The notes: generated by a model not told the origin, from the letters alone. 64,000 nucleotides of DNA from Pseudomonadota bacterium (GCA_023435825.1 JAEZMB010000139.1:13319-77318), one strand, 5' to 3'; shown: positions 29,801-38,748, counted from the first letter of the stretch. Translations and numbers: made by a program.

Positions 29801-30257
29801 CCTGTCCGATGGACAGGAAGGGGCTCTGGCTGCCGCCATCCGGGAAATTGTGGCGACAGAAGGCCCAATCCGGAGTGACGTTCTGGCCAGGCGCATCGCC
29901 AAGCGGTGTGGATTGTATAAAGCCGGAAGCAGAATTCGGGAAAAAGTTATACAGGTCGCTTCCTTGGAATTTACGGCCGTTGAGGAAGACGGTGGAAGCT
30001 TTTTTTGGCCAAGAGGGTCCATTCCTGGCCAGTGGGAGCAATTCCGTGCCGAGGTAAACGGCGAGTCGCGGCAGGCGGACGAAATCAGCCTTGCTGAACT
30101 CGCCGCGCTGGCTCGGGCAGTCGCCACGTCCCTTGCCCCGTCTGAAGACCCGGTAACAGTAATGGCACGAACCATGGGCTTGCAGCGTCTTCGTGCCGCC
30201 ACCAGAATCAGACTCCAAGAGGCTTGGGAAACAAGAGCAGAGACTCCTGGCCAATAG
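23838..30257 (+). CDS. Giant DUF4011 / SF1 helicase / Vsr-like nuclease / DUF3320 protein, probable anti-phage (Hhe-like) factor
   Basis: 2139 residues. An unassigned N domain (1-380) precedes a DUF4011 segment (KLLDLSLRNNLLNFRASKRV near 393). Superfamily 1 helicase motifs follow: Walker A GPPGTGKSQT near 698, a long coiled insertion (800-1450), Walker B FDEASQIPVWDAI near 1495, GDPKQLPPTNFF, HYRSRHESLIAFSN, QGDERDLIYFS near 1696 and motif VI NVAVTRAK. At 1795-1880 is a Vsr/MTES_1575-like nuclease (FRVDLGVVDP, GVECDGATYH, LGWQIVRTWSTDWW) and at about 1990-2050 a DUF3320-like domain. This order matches the single-gene defence family described as DUF4011-helicase-Vsr (Hhe). ATG 23838 has AAAAGGA upstream. 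Lower GC than the core genes suggests transfer. Confidence 0.88.
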   Translation: MNSINDAIPALSIKCAFVFKVSFALHQNSIPILLELSVENSTDNAWEDATLILQSFPPFFRSRSWQISKINPQQSFTIRDLDLQLDGGQLFRLTEAEKGQIVFELRQGESVLCRLEQPVELLARNQWGGLSQYPELAAAFIRPNDPAVDRVLKKAAGILHQGGKTSSLEGYAKGGKLRVWEIMAAIWQAVCSLGLDYALPPVGFEQNGQKVRSPEQILQNGLATCLDLTFLFASCLEQCQLHPLVIFIEGHAFTGAWLVPEVFSTTTIDDVTALRKRLQLQEIILFEPTLAVRSQQEPAKFKWSCEVGSRQVSEEEQRPFQLALDVRRARMERILPLASEESFVPVERSEATPSQTSELPDFEDAPDLVEVETQAQDSTLPRPHDRLGQWQRKLLDLSLRNNLLNFRASKRVVELIVPDPGLLEDMLADGKRFKLRPGILMQGADPRDAAIHQARHREEIDREHALAALGKGELFTHLSEEEMERRLVELFRASRLALQEGGANTLYLVLGFLIWTQGGKEERRLRAPLILIPVTLTRQAVRSGFSLMVHEDEPRFNLTLLEMLRQDFRLHLPALEGELPRDDSGLDVAAIWRTMATAIKDMPGWEVAEEVCLGQFSFAKYLMWKDLAEHTADLKQNPVVRHLIDTPTQAYADRAAFVAPEQLDNHLHPSRTYCPLPADSSQLAAVLTAAQGHDFVLEGPPGTGKSQTIANLIAQCLAMNKTVLFVAEKTAALDVVYRRLREVGLGEFCLELHSHKANKLEVLKQLKISWDARICGDWTAWEQESARMGSLRDQLNALVSTIHHRWPNGLSVFAAISKTLACRDTATLPLQWPAPGTHDKAGLDALLDIATRLGINANQVAGASQESLTLVTATEWSPGWEHSLTTTLRETIPVCEEIESAAKSFFSTTGLPEVVLSDSSRQSLASLAVLLPETAGRDWSFLLRQEGPDLLARLGEGQALAASRQALLAEFLKQETGRTDLHVPDTKGSVPWPELEEAVRRIEGRLSQELARAAGNMPPGLAVSGDETTPSGLELLRDTLASLAATTKSTAQNTLARLREGQALETKRQQLWEQLSRDYLPDALALDLEGLRQIWQQAATAWWPKNALGRGKVGKALRAVAKAERSEAPDDAQDLDLLLGVRELDVKLAAYSDLKDAGTDTWPWAERQATCQAAFDSLWQRLTQAAASFNQLAKIQALDAKLMPFAELGALTAGLWNGLETKAESITLGGKLSDGFRQGLTSLYERPETLKAGLEALRLLIGENNLLLSPAGAAARAAADFTAADTRLRETLATLEELLGNATTGTRRLQTMTPSQIASCCQAILARPQLLRHWCAWNRVVDEAHAHGLGVLAQALGQGTITGNQAREALAVNYCRWWLRAVVDGDALLRRFVSVEHEQAIEDFRHLDQVLANLARDCIRAIVRKDVPEAETPHISAEWGVLRREMEKKRRHLPLRQLLEKLPTALPRLTPCLLMSPLSIAQYLPPGRALFDLVVFDEASQIPVWDAIGAMARGQRVVVVGDPKQLPPTNFFNRAEDEEADDEVEIGGDMESILNECLSAGLPCQRLTWHYRSRHESLIAFSNNRYYGGDLVTFPSPVTDDRAVSLHLVEGGRYGKSGSRTNQAEAKAVVADIVRHLKDPAFVESGKSIGVVTFNSQQQKLIEDLLDEERRRDFGLERFFSDALTEPVFVKNLENVQGDERDLIYFSITYGPDLAGHVSMNFGPLNKDGGERRLNVAVTRAKYGLRIFTSLLPDQIDLTRTKSKGVADLKLFLDYAQRGIKALSEETTAPRGDFDSPFEEIVAAALSRRGWTVHPQIGVSVFRVDLGVVDPDRPGRYLAGVECDGATYHRAATARDRDWLREQVLRTLGWQIVRTWSTDWWHDAESSANTLDAKLRKVLVHSQLERAKINEENARQEAACQELPQEESDGSPTLLADEETTSPHGSDSTADPTIEGSQRITEEAYAQRSETPDSDSIPMPDKPVCQDLLSDGQEGALAAAIREIVATEGPIRSDVLARRIAKRCGLYKAGSRIREKVIQVASLEFTAVEEDGGSFFWPRGSIPGQWEQFRAEVNGESRQADEISLAELAALARAVATSLAPSEDPVTVMARTMGLQRLRAATRIRLQEAWETRAETPGQ

Positions 30258-30554
30258 TCTATTGCAAGACGGCGTAAAGGTTATCTTGGCGAGAAAAGCG
30301 AACCAAACGGTCAGCGACATCGCCCGAGATGGCAGCGCAAAATGGAGTTCTCATCCTGCGGAGTTAGACAACCGACCAACAGCATAGATTTTATCGGTGC
30401 GAAATGCTGCCAACATACACACTCAAGAGCCTGACAAAACAAAAGCTATTGATCAAGTCGAGGATTTCCCGACGCGATTACGAGACGAAGCTTACACAAA
30501 GAATCAAGGAATAAGTGGAACTATATGCCATATATGCACACAAGCCTTCGCAAA
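30258..30554. other. Convergent gap between helicase and phosphorelay genes
   Basis: 297 A/T-richer bases between two convergent genes. No open frame with coding character, and no strong terminator hairpin was seen. Confidence 0.5.
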
Positions 30555-32159
30555 TCAATTGTTTTGCAATGTCTGGAGCATGACTCGCCTGAGTTCTTGC
30601 ATTTCTACTGGCTTTGAAATAGAGGCATTCATGCCCGCATCAATGAATTCGTCTTTTTCTTTTGGCATGGCGTAAGCCGTCATGGCAACAATAGGTATAT
30701 TCTTTTTCGATTCGCCACTTGCTCCGCAACGAATAGCCTTTGTCGCTTCTACGCCATTCATATTTGGCATTTGAATATCCATGAGAATTAGATCGAAATG
30801 TTCTTCTGCAAGCATATGGAGTGCTGATTGGCCATCTTTGACAAACTTTGTGCGGCAACCCATCTTTTCAAGCATCTTTATGGCAAATAACAGATTGTCC
30901 TCGTCATCCTCTGCAAGGAGTACTTTTACTGCGCAGACACCTCGGGAGAAATCCGCCTCGTGTTTCTGAGTTGCCAGTGCGGCATCTGGCTGCCTTAAGG
31001 GTAAGCAGAGATAGGCGGTTGTTCCCTCACCCTCAATGCTGTCGATATCAAGTGCTCCGCCAAGCAGCGAAACGAGTCGGCGTACAATGGCTAGTCCCAG
31101 TCCAGCGCCCTGAAAACGGCGGGTATAAGCACCCTCGGCCTGATTGAAAGGTTCGAAAATTGTTTTGAGCAAGTGAAACGGAATGCCGATACCAGTGTCG
31201 CTTATCGCAAACAGTGCGCGCAGGCTGCCGTCGTCCCGGACGTGCAGGGGCGTAGCAGTGACAGTCACTTGGCCGCTTTCGGTAAATTTCAGGGCATTCC
31301 CTACCAGATTAAACAGAATTTGGCGCAGGCGCATTTCATCGCCCACCACCGATAGAGGCATGCTCGCATCAATGTGAAAGTCGAGGCTGAGCCCCTTGCT
31401 TCGGGCAAGCTGAGAAAATGTGTCGATGACGGCGTCCTTCTGACTGACCAGGGTAAACGTCGTCTCCACAATGGACAGCTTCCCGGCTTCGACCTGCGAC
31501 AGGTCGAGAATGTCGGACAGCAAGCGCGTGAGCCGATGGGAGGACTTGACGGCATTGGCGATGTACTCGTCCTGTTCTGCATCGGTTGTGGTGGTTTGCA
31601 GGAGCTGGAGCATGCCGAGAATGCCATTGAGGGGCGTGCGTATTTCGTGACTCATATTCGCGAGGAACTCGCTTTTGCTTCTGCTGGCGGCTTTGGCTTC
31701 CTCCATGGCCGTTTGCAACTGGGCCGTTCGCTCCCGGACGCGCTCCTCCAGTTCCGTTTCCGTCCTTTTTTTGTGGATGGCGTAACGGATGGAGCGCTCA
31801 AGAATGTGAGCATTGAGCATGGACTTGGACAGATAATCCGTGGCCCCTGCTTCCATGGCCTTGATGTCGACTTCGCGGTCGCCCTGACCCGTGAGGAAGA
31901 TGGCCGGAGCCGTTAGTCCACGGCGGGCAAATTCCTTCAGCAGTTCCAGGCCGGAGCGTGCGCCTAATTGGTAATCCACGAAGCAGACGTCGAAATGTTC
32001 CGTCTCCAGGGAGGCCAGCGCTTCGTCGTAACCGGGAGACCATTTGACTGAGTAAGCCCGTCCCGGAATCTTGGCAAACTGCGCTGCAGCGATGAGGAAA
32101 TCCTCCTCGTCGTCGTCAATGACCAAAATATTGAGGGGCTCAGTCATGGGCATGTCCAT
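30555..32159 (-). CDS. Hybrid response regulator / histidine kinase (REC-HisKA-HATPase-REC)
   Basis: 534 residues. N-terminal receiver ([12 protein letters not shown], phospho-Asp in VCFVDYQLG near 60, Lys in YLSKS), a helical linker, HisKA with the phosphoryl His in [12 protein letters not shown] near 180, the ATPase N/G boxes ([19 protein letters not shown]-like [23 protein letters not shown]) and a second receiver ([27 protein letters not shown]). No membrane segment, so it is cytoplasmic. Last gene of the phosphorelay cluster; its first codons overlap the end of the upstream kinase gene by 20 bases. Later ATGs at 32153 and 32147 are alternative starts. Confidence 0.93.
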   Translation of the reverse strand: MDMPMTEPLNILVIDDDEEDFLIAAAQFAKIPGRAYSVKWSPGYDEALASLETEHFDVCFVDYQLGARSGLELLKEFARRGLTAPAIFLTGQGDREVDIKAMEAGATDYLSKSMLNAHILERSIRYAIHKKRTETELEERVRERTAQLQTAMEEAKAASRSKSEFLANMSHEIRTPLNGILGMLQLLQTTTTDAEQDEYIANAVKSSHRLTRLLSDILDLSQVEAGKLSIVETTFTLVSQKDAVIDTFSQLARSKGLSLDFHIDASMPLSVVGDEMRLRQILFNLVGNALKFTESGQVTVTATPLHVRDDGSLRALFAISDTGIGIPFHLLKTIFEPFNQAEGAYTRRFQGAGLGLAIVRRLVSLLGGALDIDSIEGEGTTAYLCLPLRQPDAALATQKHEADFSRGVCAVKVLLAEDDEDNLLFAIKMLEKMGCRTKFVKDGQSALHMLAEEHFDLILMDIQMPNMNGVEATKAIRCGASGESKKNIPIVAMTAYAMPKEKDEFIDAGMNASISKPVEMQELRRVMLQTLQNN

Positions 32160-33927
32160 TCCCGCATTGTTGCTGGTGCAGGGGGATGGTCAGGATAAAG
32201 GTCGCGCCGAAGCCCGGCCGGCTTTCGGCCGTTGCCGTTCCCCCATGGCGTTCGACGCTTTTCTTGACAATGGCCAAGCCGATGCCCGTACCGGGAAATC
32301 TGCTGCGGCCGTGCAGCCGCTGAAACGGCTGGAAGATTCTGTCCAGGTACTGCTCCTCGAAGCCGATGCCGTTGTCCGCGATGGTGATCTTGGCCCATTC
32401 TTGGCCATTTTGAACGAAGACCGCGCCGTCCACGGCAATACGTGGCGGAGCTTCGCCGTGAAACTTGAGGGCATTGGAAAAGATATTCTGGAAGGTACGG
32501 CGGATCTGCGACGCATCGACCTCGGCTGAGGGCAGGGCCGCCACCGTGATTTCTCCCCTGGATTCCTTGAACGTCGCCTCGAGGTCGGCGGCGGCTTCCC
32601 GGGCAAGCTGGCTGAGATCCGTGGGGACGAAGGGGTTGGGGCGGGTGGTGATGCGGGAATACTCCAGCAAATCGAGGATGAGGGTGTTCATCCGGTCGAC
32701 GGCGCTTTCCATCCGGCGAAGGTAGTCCTGGCCCGTTGCGCCGAGCTGTTCGGCGTTGTCTTCGCGTAGCCGCTCTCCAAAGGATTTGATCTTGCGCAAC
32801 GGCTCCTGCAGATCATGGGAGGCCACGGCCGCGAAATCTTCCAGTTCGTGGTTGCTGCGCTCCAGGTTGGCGGTGCGCTCCATGAGCAGACCTGAGGCCT
32901 CCTCCAGCGCCTTGCCCACCGCATCCGTCTCCTCGAGGCCGTACTCGCCGGGAGGGACAGCTTGCCCGGCAGCCAGTTCCCGAGCCGGGGGGATCAGAGC
33001 CCAGATAGAGCGGGATATGCTGCGGCCGATGTACACGGCGAGAACCACGCCGGCGACGGAGAGCATGGTCGTGCCGACCACGGCCCACAAGAGCCAGTTG
33101 CGCAGTTCTATCCAAACAACGGACTTGGGCACGTGGAGGACCACCGCCCAGTCGGTCATGGCGGAACGGCTTAGGCAGGCCAGGGAGGGGACCTTCTCCA
33201 GGTTGAGAAATTCCTGGACGTAGTCCCCGGGGCCCGGGTTTCCAAGGAGGGGTGGTATTTGCTTGCCCACATACTGCTGTGGGGCCAGAGTGCGGTAGAT
33301 GACCTTCCGATCCCGGTCCATGAGCAGGCCAACCCAACCCGAGGGAAGTGGGTAGCGCTGTAGGATGGCCACAATGCGGTCCGTGGGCAAGGTCATGCCC
33401 AGATCGTAACGGACCTGCCCGTCGCGGATGACGGGGACGTCCACACTGATGAGAAAACGTCCGCTGATAGCCCCTTGGAACAGACCGCTGACGTCCGGTT
33501 CGCCTTGTTCGAACACACGGCGCACAATGGCGAGGGCATTGCGCTTCGGCAGGGGCGTGCCGGGAGAGCGGTAGGAATTGACGAGTTGTTGGCCCGTCGC
33601 ATCCGCCAGGAGGATGTCCGCTCCGGGATAATTTTGCAGAAAGAGTTTGGCTTGGTGGTAGAAAGCGCCATAATCCCCCGCATCCAGGGCGGGAGCGGTC
33701 GCCAGCGCCAGCAGCGCGGCCTGGGTGATCTCGATCTCCCGGTCCACAATTCTCATCTGGTTCCGGGCATACTCCAACAATTGCGCTTCGACGTTTTGTT
33801 TTTTCTCCTGGTATACGCGATAGACAAGAGAACCTGCGGCTACCCAGACGGGCACGACGCAGGCGAGCACCAGGCAGGCGAGCCTGAATCGAATGAACCG
33901 CCAGTGTCGCAGGGAGGCCAAAAGCAT
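32140..33927 (-). CDS. Membrane-bound sensor histidine kinase with periplasmic Cache-like domain
   Basis: 595 residues. A first helix ([20 protein letters not shown], about 15-34), a periplasmic region of about 240 residues of double-Cache type ([45 protein letters not shown]), a second helix ([20 protein letters not shown] near 285), then HisKA ([16 protein letters not shown] near 375) and HATPase ([33 protein letters not shown]). No receiver domain. It would sense a small extracellular ligand. Its kinase half is closely similar to that of the next gene upstream. Confidence 0.92.
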   Translation of the reverse strand: MLLASLRHWRFIRFRLACLVLACVVPVWVAAGSLVYRVYQEKKQNVEAQLLEYARNQMRIVDREIEITQAALLALATAPALDAGDYGAFYHQAKLFLQNYPGADILLADATGQQLVNSYRSPGTPLPKRNALAIVRRVFEQGEPDVSGLFQGAISGRFLISVDVPVIRDGQVRYDLGMTLPTDRIVAILQRYPLPSGWVGLLMDRDRKVIYRTLAPQQYVGKQIPPLLGNPGPGDYVQEFLNLEKVPSLACLSRSAMTDWAVVLHVPKSVVWIELRNWLLWAVVGTTMLSVAGVVLAVYIGRSISRSIWALIPPARELAAGQAVPPGEYGLEETDAVGKALEEASGLLMERTANLERSNHELEDFAAVASHDLQEPLRKIKSFGERLREDNAEQLGATGQDYLRRMESAVDRMNTLILDLLEYSRITTRPNPFVPTDLSQLAREAAADLEATFKESRGEITVAALPSAEVDASQIRRTFQNIFSNALKFHGEAPPRIAVDGAVFVQNGQEWAKITIADNGIGFEEQYLDRIFQPFQRLHGRSRFPGTGIGLAIVKKSVERHGGTATAESRPGFGATFILTIPLHQQQCGNGHAHD

Positions 33928-33940
33928 CGCCGCAATCCCC

Positions 33941-36541
33941 TCAACCTTTTTCTTTCACAGGCAATTTGATGGTGAAGCACGATCCCTGCCCGGGCGTGCT
34001 TTCGGCTGTGACCGTCCCCCCATGGCGTTCGGCAACTTTGCGTACGATGGCCAAGCCGATGCCCGTGCCTTCGTAAGCGTTCTTCCCATGCAGGCGTTGG
34101 AAGGGTTGGAATATTTTCTCATTGTACCGGGCATCAAAGCCGATTCCATTGTCCCGGACTGAAATGACGACCATCTGCCGGTCGTTTTCCGTGATGCGCT
34201 CGCCGCTGATGCTCACTCGCAGCGGCGCTTGACCACGGTACTTGAGGGCGTTGGAAATGAGGTTCTGAAAGAGCTGGCGTATGAGCGCGCTGTCGACGTC
34301 AGCTTGGGGTATCGCCTCGATTTCAATGGCGCCGCCGGCCTGGGCTAGCGCATGGTCGAAATCCTGAGCCGCCTGGCGCGCGAGCTCTCCGAGATCGGCT
34401 GCGGCAAAGGCATGCTCTCCGCTGGACACCTGCGAATAATCGAGCAGGTCGCCGATGAGGGTTTGCATCCGCGCGGCCGCGTTTTCCATGCGGTACAGAT
34501 AGTCCCTACCCTTTTCCCCCAGCGCGGCGGCATATTCCAGGCGCAGGCGCTCCCCGAAAACCCGGACCTTGCGTAATGGTTCTTGCAGGTCGTGTGAGGT
34601 GATGAAACTAAAATTCTCGAGCTCCGCATTCCTGGCCTCGAGCTCAATCGTGCGTTCCCGGACCCGGACCTCAAGCGTGTCGCGTGCCTGTCGGATCAGT
34701 TCCTCGGCGCGCTTGCGTTCGGTGATGTCCTGGGTCACGGTGAGCACATGGGCCTTCCCATCGATCTCCATGGGTTCGATGGAAAGCAAAACATTTTTGG
34801 TTTCCCCGGCGCTGGTTCGAAGGAGCATTTCCCAATCAGCTATCTGTTCCTTGGCCCGAATGCGCTCCCAGATGCGTTCCCGGATGCCTGGATCACCCCA
34901 GATGCCGAGTTCCAGGGTGGTTTTCCCGATGAGTTCGTTCGAGGCGTAGCCCAGGAGTTGGAGATAAGCGTCATTGGCGTAGACAAAGCGAGCGGTGTCG
35001 AAGGACAGGATCGCCATGGGCACGGGACTGGCCTGGAAGACCATGGAGAACTGCCTGTCCCGCGCCTGCAGCTCCTGCTGCGCAAGTTTGCGCTCGGTGA
35101 TGTCTTCACTGAAAACCACGATCCCGCCGACCGCCTGGGTGGTCGTGTACCAAGGCCGCACTTCCCAGCGCAGCCATTGGACAGAGCCGTCGGCGCGCCT
35201 GGAGAGATCCTCCTCGGCCCGCTCCACGGCCCCGGCCAGGCAACGCGCATGGATAACCTTCCAGCGTGGGGTGGTCTCTGGAAAGATGTCGTAATGGCAC
35301 TGGCCGAGCAACTCGCGTCCTGTCAGGCCGTAGTCGGTAATCCAGCGCCGGCTTACGGCCACATAGCGGATGTGCCGGTCGAACATGGCGATGGCTGCCG
35401 GAGCGTGTTCGATGAAAAGGCGCAGCAGCTCTTCCCGTTCGCGCAGTTCCTCTTCCAGGCGTTTTTGCTGCGAGATGTCGGTGTTGGTGCCGAACCACTG
35501 GAGCACCTTGCCCGCGGCGTCGCGCAGGGGGTTGACCCGGGTCAGGAAGTGCCGGAAACGGCCATCGGCCCCCCGCAGGGGAAAGACCATGTCAAAGGGC
35601 TCGCCGGTGGCGATGGAAGTCTCCCATTTCTCCCGCACGGCGGGAAGCACGGCCGGATCGTGCACCTGTTGCCATCCCCACCCCCGCATCTGTTGGGGGG
35701 TGGTTCCGGTATAGGCGTACCAGCGGTCATTGTACCAGAAGATGTGGCCGTCGGCCCGGGCGATCCAGGCCAGTTGCGGGATGGCGTTGGCCAGCATCCG
35801 GAATTTTTTCTCGCTCTCGCCGAGTTCCTTGGTGCGCTGCGTGACTCGCTGCGTCAGCGTCCGGCCCATGGCGCGCAGTTCCTCGTTGGCTTGGCGCTGG
35901 GAAAGGGCCAGGGCGAGGTGACGGGCGATCAGCTCTAGGCCGCGCAACAGTTGCGGCGTAAACATGCCCGGCCGCTTGTCCTCAAGTTGCAGCAAACCGT
36001 AGGTCGTGGCGTCGTAGCGCAGCGGGATAAGCGCCGAGGATTCGTAGCCCGAAGCAAGGCAATTGCCCCGGATTTGGGCGAGCAGTTCCGGACGCTGCCG
36101 CACCAATTCGTTGTTGGCATTGCTCCAAAAACTGCCGTATTCGGTAAAAAAGTGCTCGCTGCGATCGATTCGGCCCTGGAGAACCATGCCGCAGGCGCAT
36201 TCGAGCAGAGGTTCGCCGTTATTGTCCACAGCGACCGGACCGTGGCTTCCTTTGGGGCAGAGGCTGTTTTCCAATCGGACGAAGTCCTCGGAGAACCCCC
36301 TGGTCTGAAAGTAGGGGAAATCATGGCCTTCGCGAAGCCGGAGGCCCACCGCGTCGAATCCCGTTTCTTGGGCGATGCGGGTTACGATCCCCCTTAGCAG
36401 GTCGGATGTGGCCGTTTCAGCTTTGATGCAATCAAGAGCTGCGGCGGTCAGGCGATCAAGAGGTTCGCGCTGCGCCAGTTCACGGCGCAGGCGCTCGATT
36501 TCTTGGACAAGCGCCGCACGGTCTGTTTCGTCCGCGTTCAT
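33941..36541 (-). CDS. Cytoplasmic GAF/multi-PAS sensor histidine kinase
   Basis: 866 residues without membrane helices. GAF domain about 30-215 (with Cys-containing LLECACGMVLQ and IRGNCLASGYESSALIPL), three PAS/PAC units at about 245-360, 370-490 and 500-625 (NAIPQLAWIARADGHIFWYN; RHIRYVAVSRRWITDYGLTG; FQASPVPMAILSFDTARFVY), then HisKA ([20 protein letters not shown] near 660) and HATPase (NALKYRGQAPL, DNGIGFDARYN). This [10 protein letters not shown] type of kinase domain is common in phytochrome-like sensors, but no bilin-binding residue is evident. It is 13 bases upstream of the membrane kinase gene and follows a lone receiver gene, suggesting a four-member relay. Confidence 0.92.
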   Translation of the reverse strand: MNADETDRAALVQEIERLRRELAQREPLDRLTAAALDCIKAETATSDLLRGIVTRIAQETGFDAVGLRLREGHDFPYFQTRGFSEDFVRLENSLCPKGSHGPVAVDNNGEPLLECACGMVLQGRIDRSEHFFTEYGSFWSNANNELVRQRPELLAQIRGNCLASGYESSALIPLRYDATTYGLLQLEDKRPGMFTPQLLRGLELIARHLALALSQRQANEELRAMGRTLTQRVTQRTKELGESEKKFRMLANAIPQLAWIARADGHIFWYNDRWYAYTGTTPQQMRGWGWQQVHDPAVLPAVREKWETSIATGEPFDMVFPLRGADGRFRHFLTRVNPLRDAAGKVLQWFGTNTDISQQKRLEEELREREELLRLFIEHAPAAIAMFDRHIRYVAVSRRWITDYGLTGRELLGQCHYDIFPETTPRWKVIHARCLAGAVERAEEDLSRRADGSVQWLRWEVRPWYTTTQAVGGIVVFSEDITERKLAQQELQARDRQFSMVFQASPVPMAILSFDTARFVYANDAYLQLLGYASNELIGKTTLELGIWGDPGIRERIWERIRAKEQIADWEMLLRTSAGETKNVLLSIEPMEIDGKAHVLTVTQDITERKRAEELIRQARDTLEVRVRERTIELEARNAELENFSFITSHDLQEPLRKVRVFGERLRLEYAAALGEKGRDYLYRMENAAARMQTLIGDLLDYSQVSSGEHAFAAADLGELARQAAQDFDHALAQAGGAIEIEAIPQADVDSALIRQLFQNLISNALKYRGQAPLRVSISGERITENDRQMVVISVRDNGIGFDARYNEKIFQPFQRLHGKNAYEGTGIGLAIVRKVAERHGGTVTAESTPGQGSCFTIKLPVKEKG

Positions 36542-36602
36542 GCTCTCCTACCATGTCTGAGGCTCGGTTCCCGTGGCCCACTGTTTCCATTGTCCTCAGT
36601 TG

Positions 36603-37052
36603 TTACCGAGCGGGCAGCCTGACGATCTGGAACCAGTACTCTCCGAACCTGTTCACCACCTCGCACATGCTCTGGAAGGTCACGGGCTTGGTGATGAAGC
36701 AGTTTGCCCCGTCCTGATAGCTTCGGCTGATGTCGGCATGCGTTTGGGATGTAGTAAGAATGATAACGGGAATATCTTTGAATTTCTGGTCTTTTTTTAT
36801 TTCCTTGAGGGCCTCGCGACCGTCCATGCGGGGCATATTCAGGTCAAGAAGAATGATGTCCGGGCGGGGTGAGCGTTCCGGGTCGGCAAAAACGCCTTCA
36901 CGTCTCAGGTACTCCATGAGTTCGACGCCGTCTTCCACAACACGTAGGTCGTTGGAAAGCTTCGATCGTTGGAAGGAATCCCTGACAAGAACCACGTCGT
37001 CTTCATCATCATCCGCTAATAAAATAACGGCAGGCTTGATCGCGGTGCTCAT
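36603..37052 (-). CDS. Single-domain response regulator (Rcp1-like)
   Basis: 149 residues, one receiver domain: acidic pocket in LLADDDEDDVVLVRDSF, phospho-acceptor Asp in IILLDLNMPRMDG (near 71), Thr in ILTTSQ and Lys in FITKPV. No output domain. Such proteins act as phosphate shuttles for kinases of the [10 protein letters not shown] kind, two of which follow on the same strand. It is the first gene of the cluster. Confidence 0.93.
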   Translation of the reverse strand: MSTAIKPAVILLADDDEDDVVLVRDSFQRSKLSNDLRVVEDGVELMEYLRREGVFADPERSPRPDIILLDLNMPRMDGREALKEIKKDQKFKDIPVIILTTSQTHADISRSYQDGANCFITKPVTFQSMCEVVNRFGEYWFQIVRLPAR

Positions 37053-37327
37053 GGTTTCGCGCTCCCTGTTTTTGAAAGCTTACCAGAAATTCCGCCTCAT
37101 TGCCAATAATCTCATATCGATTTGCGCATCCCCCGGGGGGCTAGGTGGTTCCACAATATGTTTCGTCAGGATATACACGGACACAGATTGACGCGTTAAC
37201 TATTTGTATTTTATCATTTATATTGATTTATGTCGTTAAGAGCTGGAGAAAGGGGGGTCAAGAAAAATAGTTAGGTAGTGTAGCGGTCTAGGGTTGTTTG
37301 GACAGTTTTCCGCCGAAGTTCAAGCCG
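37053..37327. other. Promoter-side region of the phosphorelay cluster
   Basis: A/T-rich upstream of the receiver gene (37180-37250 especially), so probably holds its promoter. No gene. Confidence 0.5.
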
Positions 37328-37600
37328 CCGCAACCAGGAAGTCCAAGGGCTGACGCCAAAAGCGTCGGCCCTTTTTCTTTGCCCAGCGCGATCCCCAGCA
37401 GTCGTATGCCAAACAGGTCGACCTCGTTATTAAGGATAAGGCTGGCAGAACCCGACAATGGATGCGTCTCCCCCTTGCCCGGGCCAGGGAAACGGTGGGG
37501 GCGGCTCGCCCCTGAAACGCCTTTACCCGCCCAGGCGCGAAATGATTTGCAGGGGACGGGCCAAGCTTCCCTCTCCATAAGACCGCCCCGCTCTCTCGCC
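37328..37600 (+). repeat. Right direct repeat of the tRNA-fMet island with truncated tRNA 3' end (attR-like)
   Basis: Identical to the tRNA-linked site over 37328-37351 and alignable, with divergence, to about 37600. Just before it GTTCAAGCCG (37319 on) keeps a decayed T-loop, so a partial 3' end of tRNA-fMet is present. This is what a displaced attachment site looks like after integration into a tRNA gene. Confidence 0.75.
37347..37380 (+). terminator. Second copy of the tRNA-fMet terminator in the right repeat
   Basis: GGGCTGACGC paired with GCGTCGGCCC and followed by TTTTTCTTT. The stem differs from the left copy at several positions but the pairing is retained, so both were under selection before or after duplication. 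Confidence 0.8.
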
Positions 37601-37915
37601 AGCACTCCCCCGTCGGGGTCCACCCGGCCCCTCGACACCAAACCGCCTTCCGCCCGCTCGATCTCGCGGCTCCATTTCGCGGGCAGCGCCCGGCCAGCCC
37701 CCCGCACCATGTCCGCCACGGGAACGCGCCAGCCCCGCCCGCGGCACCTTCTCGGCCGGCCGCCGGACCCAAGAGCGGGACGCTACGGACCTCGGCGGCA
37801 CGGCCATGGTCTCTCCTCAGCTATTGAGGCTATCCGGGGCCGTCGTGGCCGCAAGCCGTAGGCCCGGCCGGTGCGGCCGCCCTCCCGCCGGTCGGGGGGG
37901 GCATGCCACGGCAGG
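37381..37915. other. Non-coding stretch after the island
   Basis: The right repeat continues to about 37600. The following bases are GC-rich, with overlapping open frames but no coding character, domain or ribosome binding site. Confidence 0.5.
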
Positions 37916-37951
37916 ATGACAAGTCACTCCCCGCCTGCTACCAGCCCCCTT

Positions 37952-38122
37952 ATGGAATGGATCATCGCTATTGCTCTTGCCGTGGGCGTCCTCGTCCTGA
38001 TCGGCCTGTTCATCTGGAAGACCAAGCACCAGCCCGGCAGCGTCCACGGGGACTTCCGCTTTGACAGCCACAAGTCCGGCGAGTTGTCCAAGCGCGGGTT
38101 GTTCGACAAGACCAAATGGTGA
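37952..38122 (+). CDS. Small single-pass membrane protein of unknown function
   Basis: 56 residues from ATG 37952: one membrane helix (WIIAIALAVGVLVLIGLFIW) followed by a hydrophilic tail (GDFRFDSHKSGELSKRGLFD) that looks like real protein rather than GC noise. No good ribosome binding site precedes this ATG; ATG 37916 in the same frame gives 68 residues and could be the true start. Unrecognised family. Confidence 0.55.
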   Translation: MEWIIAIALAVGVLVLIGLFIWKTKHQPGSVHGDFRFDSHKSGELSKRGLFDKTKW

Positions 38123-38748
38123 AGCCCCAGGCGCGGCCGTTGCCACCGCCCGCGCCTCGACCACCGCAACAGCCTCGACCTGGGGCGGGTCATGCGGGAC
38201 CAGTGCCTCGGACAACTCCAGTTGCGGCTCTCTGCCCCCGCCGGCGCGGCCCTGGGTAAACTGTCCCGACGACAGAGCGAAGGACGGCATGGACGCTTGT
38301 CGCTGATGCGGGCGATGGGCGTTGCCGCAATCGCCCTTGGCTTCAGTTGGAGCAACCAATTCCGATCAGTCGCCTTTGCCTGTGAACCGAAAGGTCCACA
38401 GGCCCTCTCGAACCCTGGCAAGACGCAGAGACCCGATGTGGCATGTCCGCTCCGCAAAAAACCAGCAACGACTCCAGTGGCCGCTCTGCCAGAGCCCGTA
38501 GTGTTCTCGGAAGGGATGGTCCAAGGCCTTTGCCGGGAGCGCGGTGGCCTTGGGGGGAGGACGCCGGGAAGGACCACCACGATACGTCCGGGCAGGGACG
38601 CACGAGGCGGTCCTTGGCGGTGATGAGGGGCAGGCTTGGGCCAGCCCTCCATCACGAGGCAAAGGGGGAGAACGGGGGACGATGTCCTGCCTAGGGCTGG
38701 ACGGGGCCGGCGATGCCTTGTCCCCACGCCCATTCAAGCGGCTGCAGA
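38123..38748. other. Intergenic region with no supported gene
   Basis: About 630 bases. Open frames on both strands are low-complexity translations with no ribosome binding site or domain. I see no RNA gene. Confidence 0.45.
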
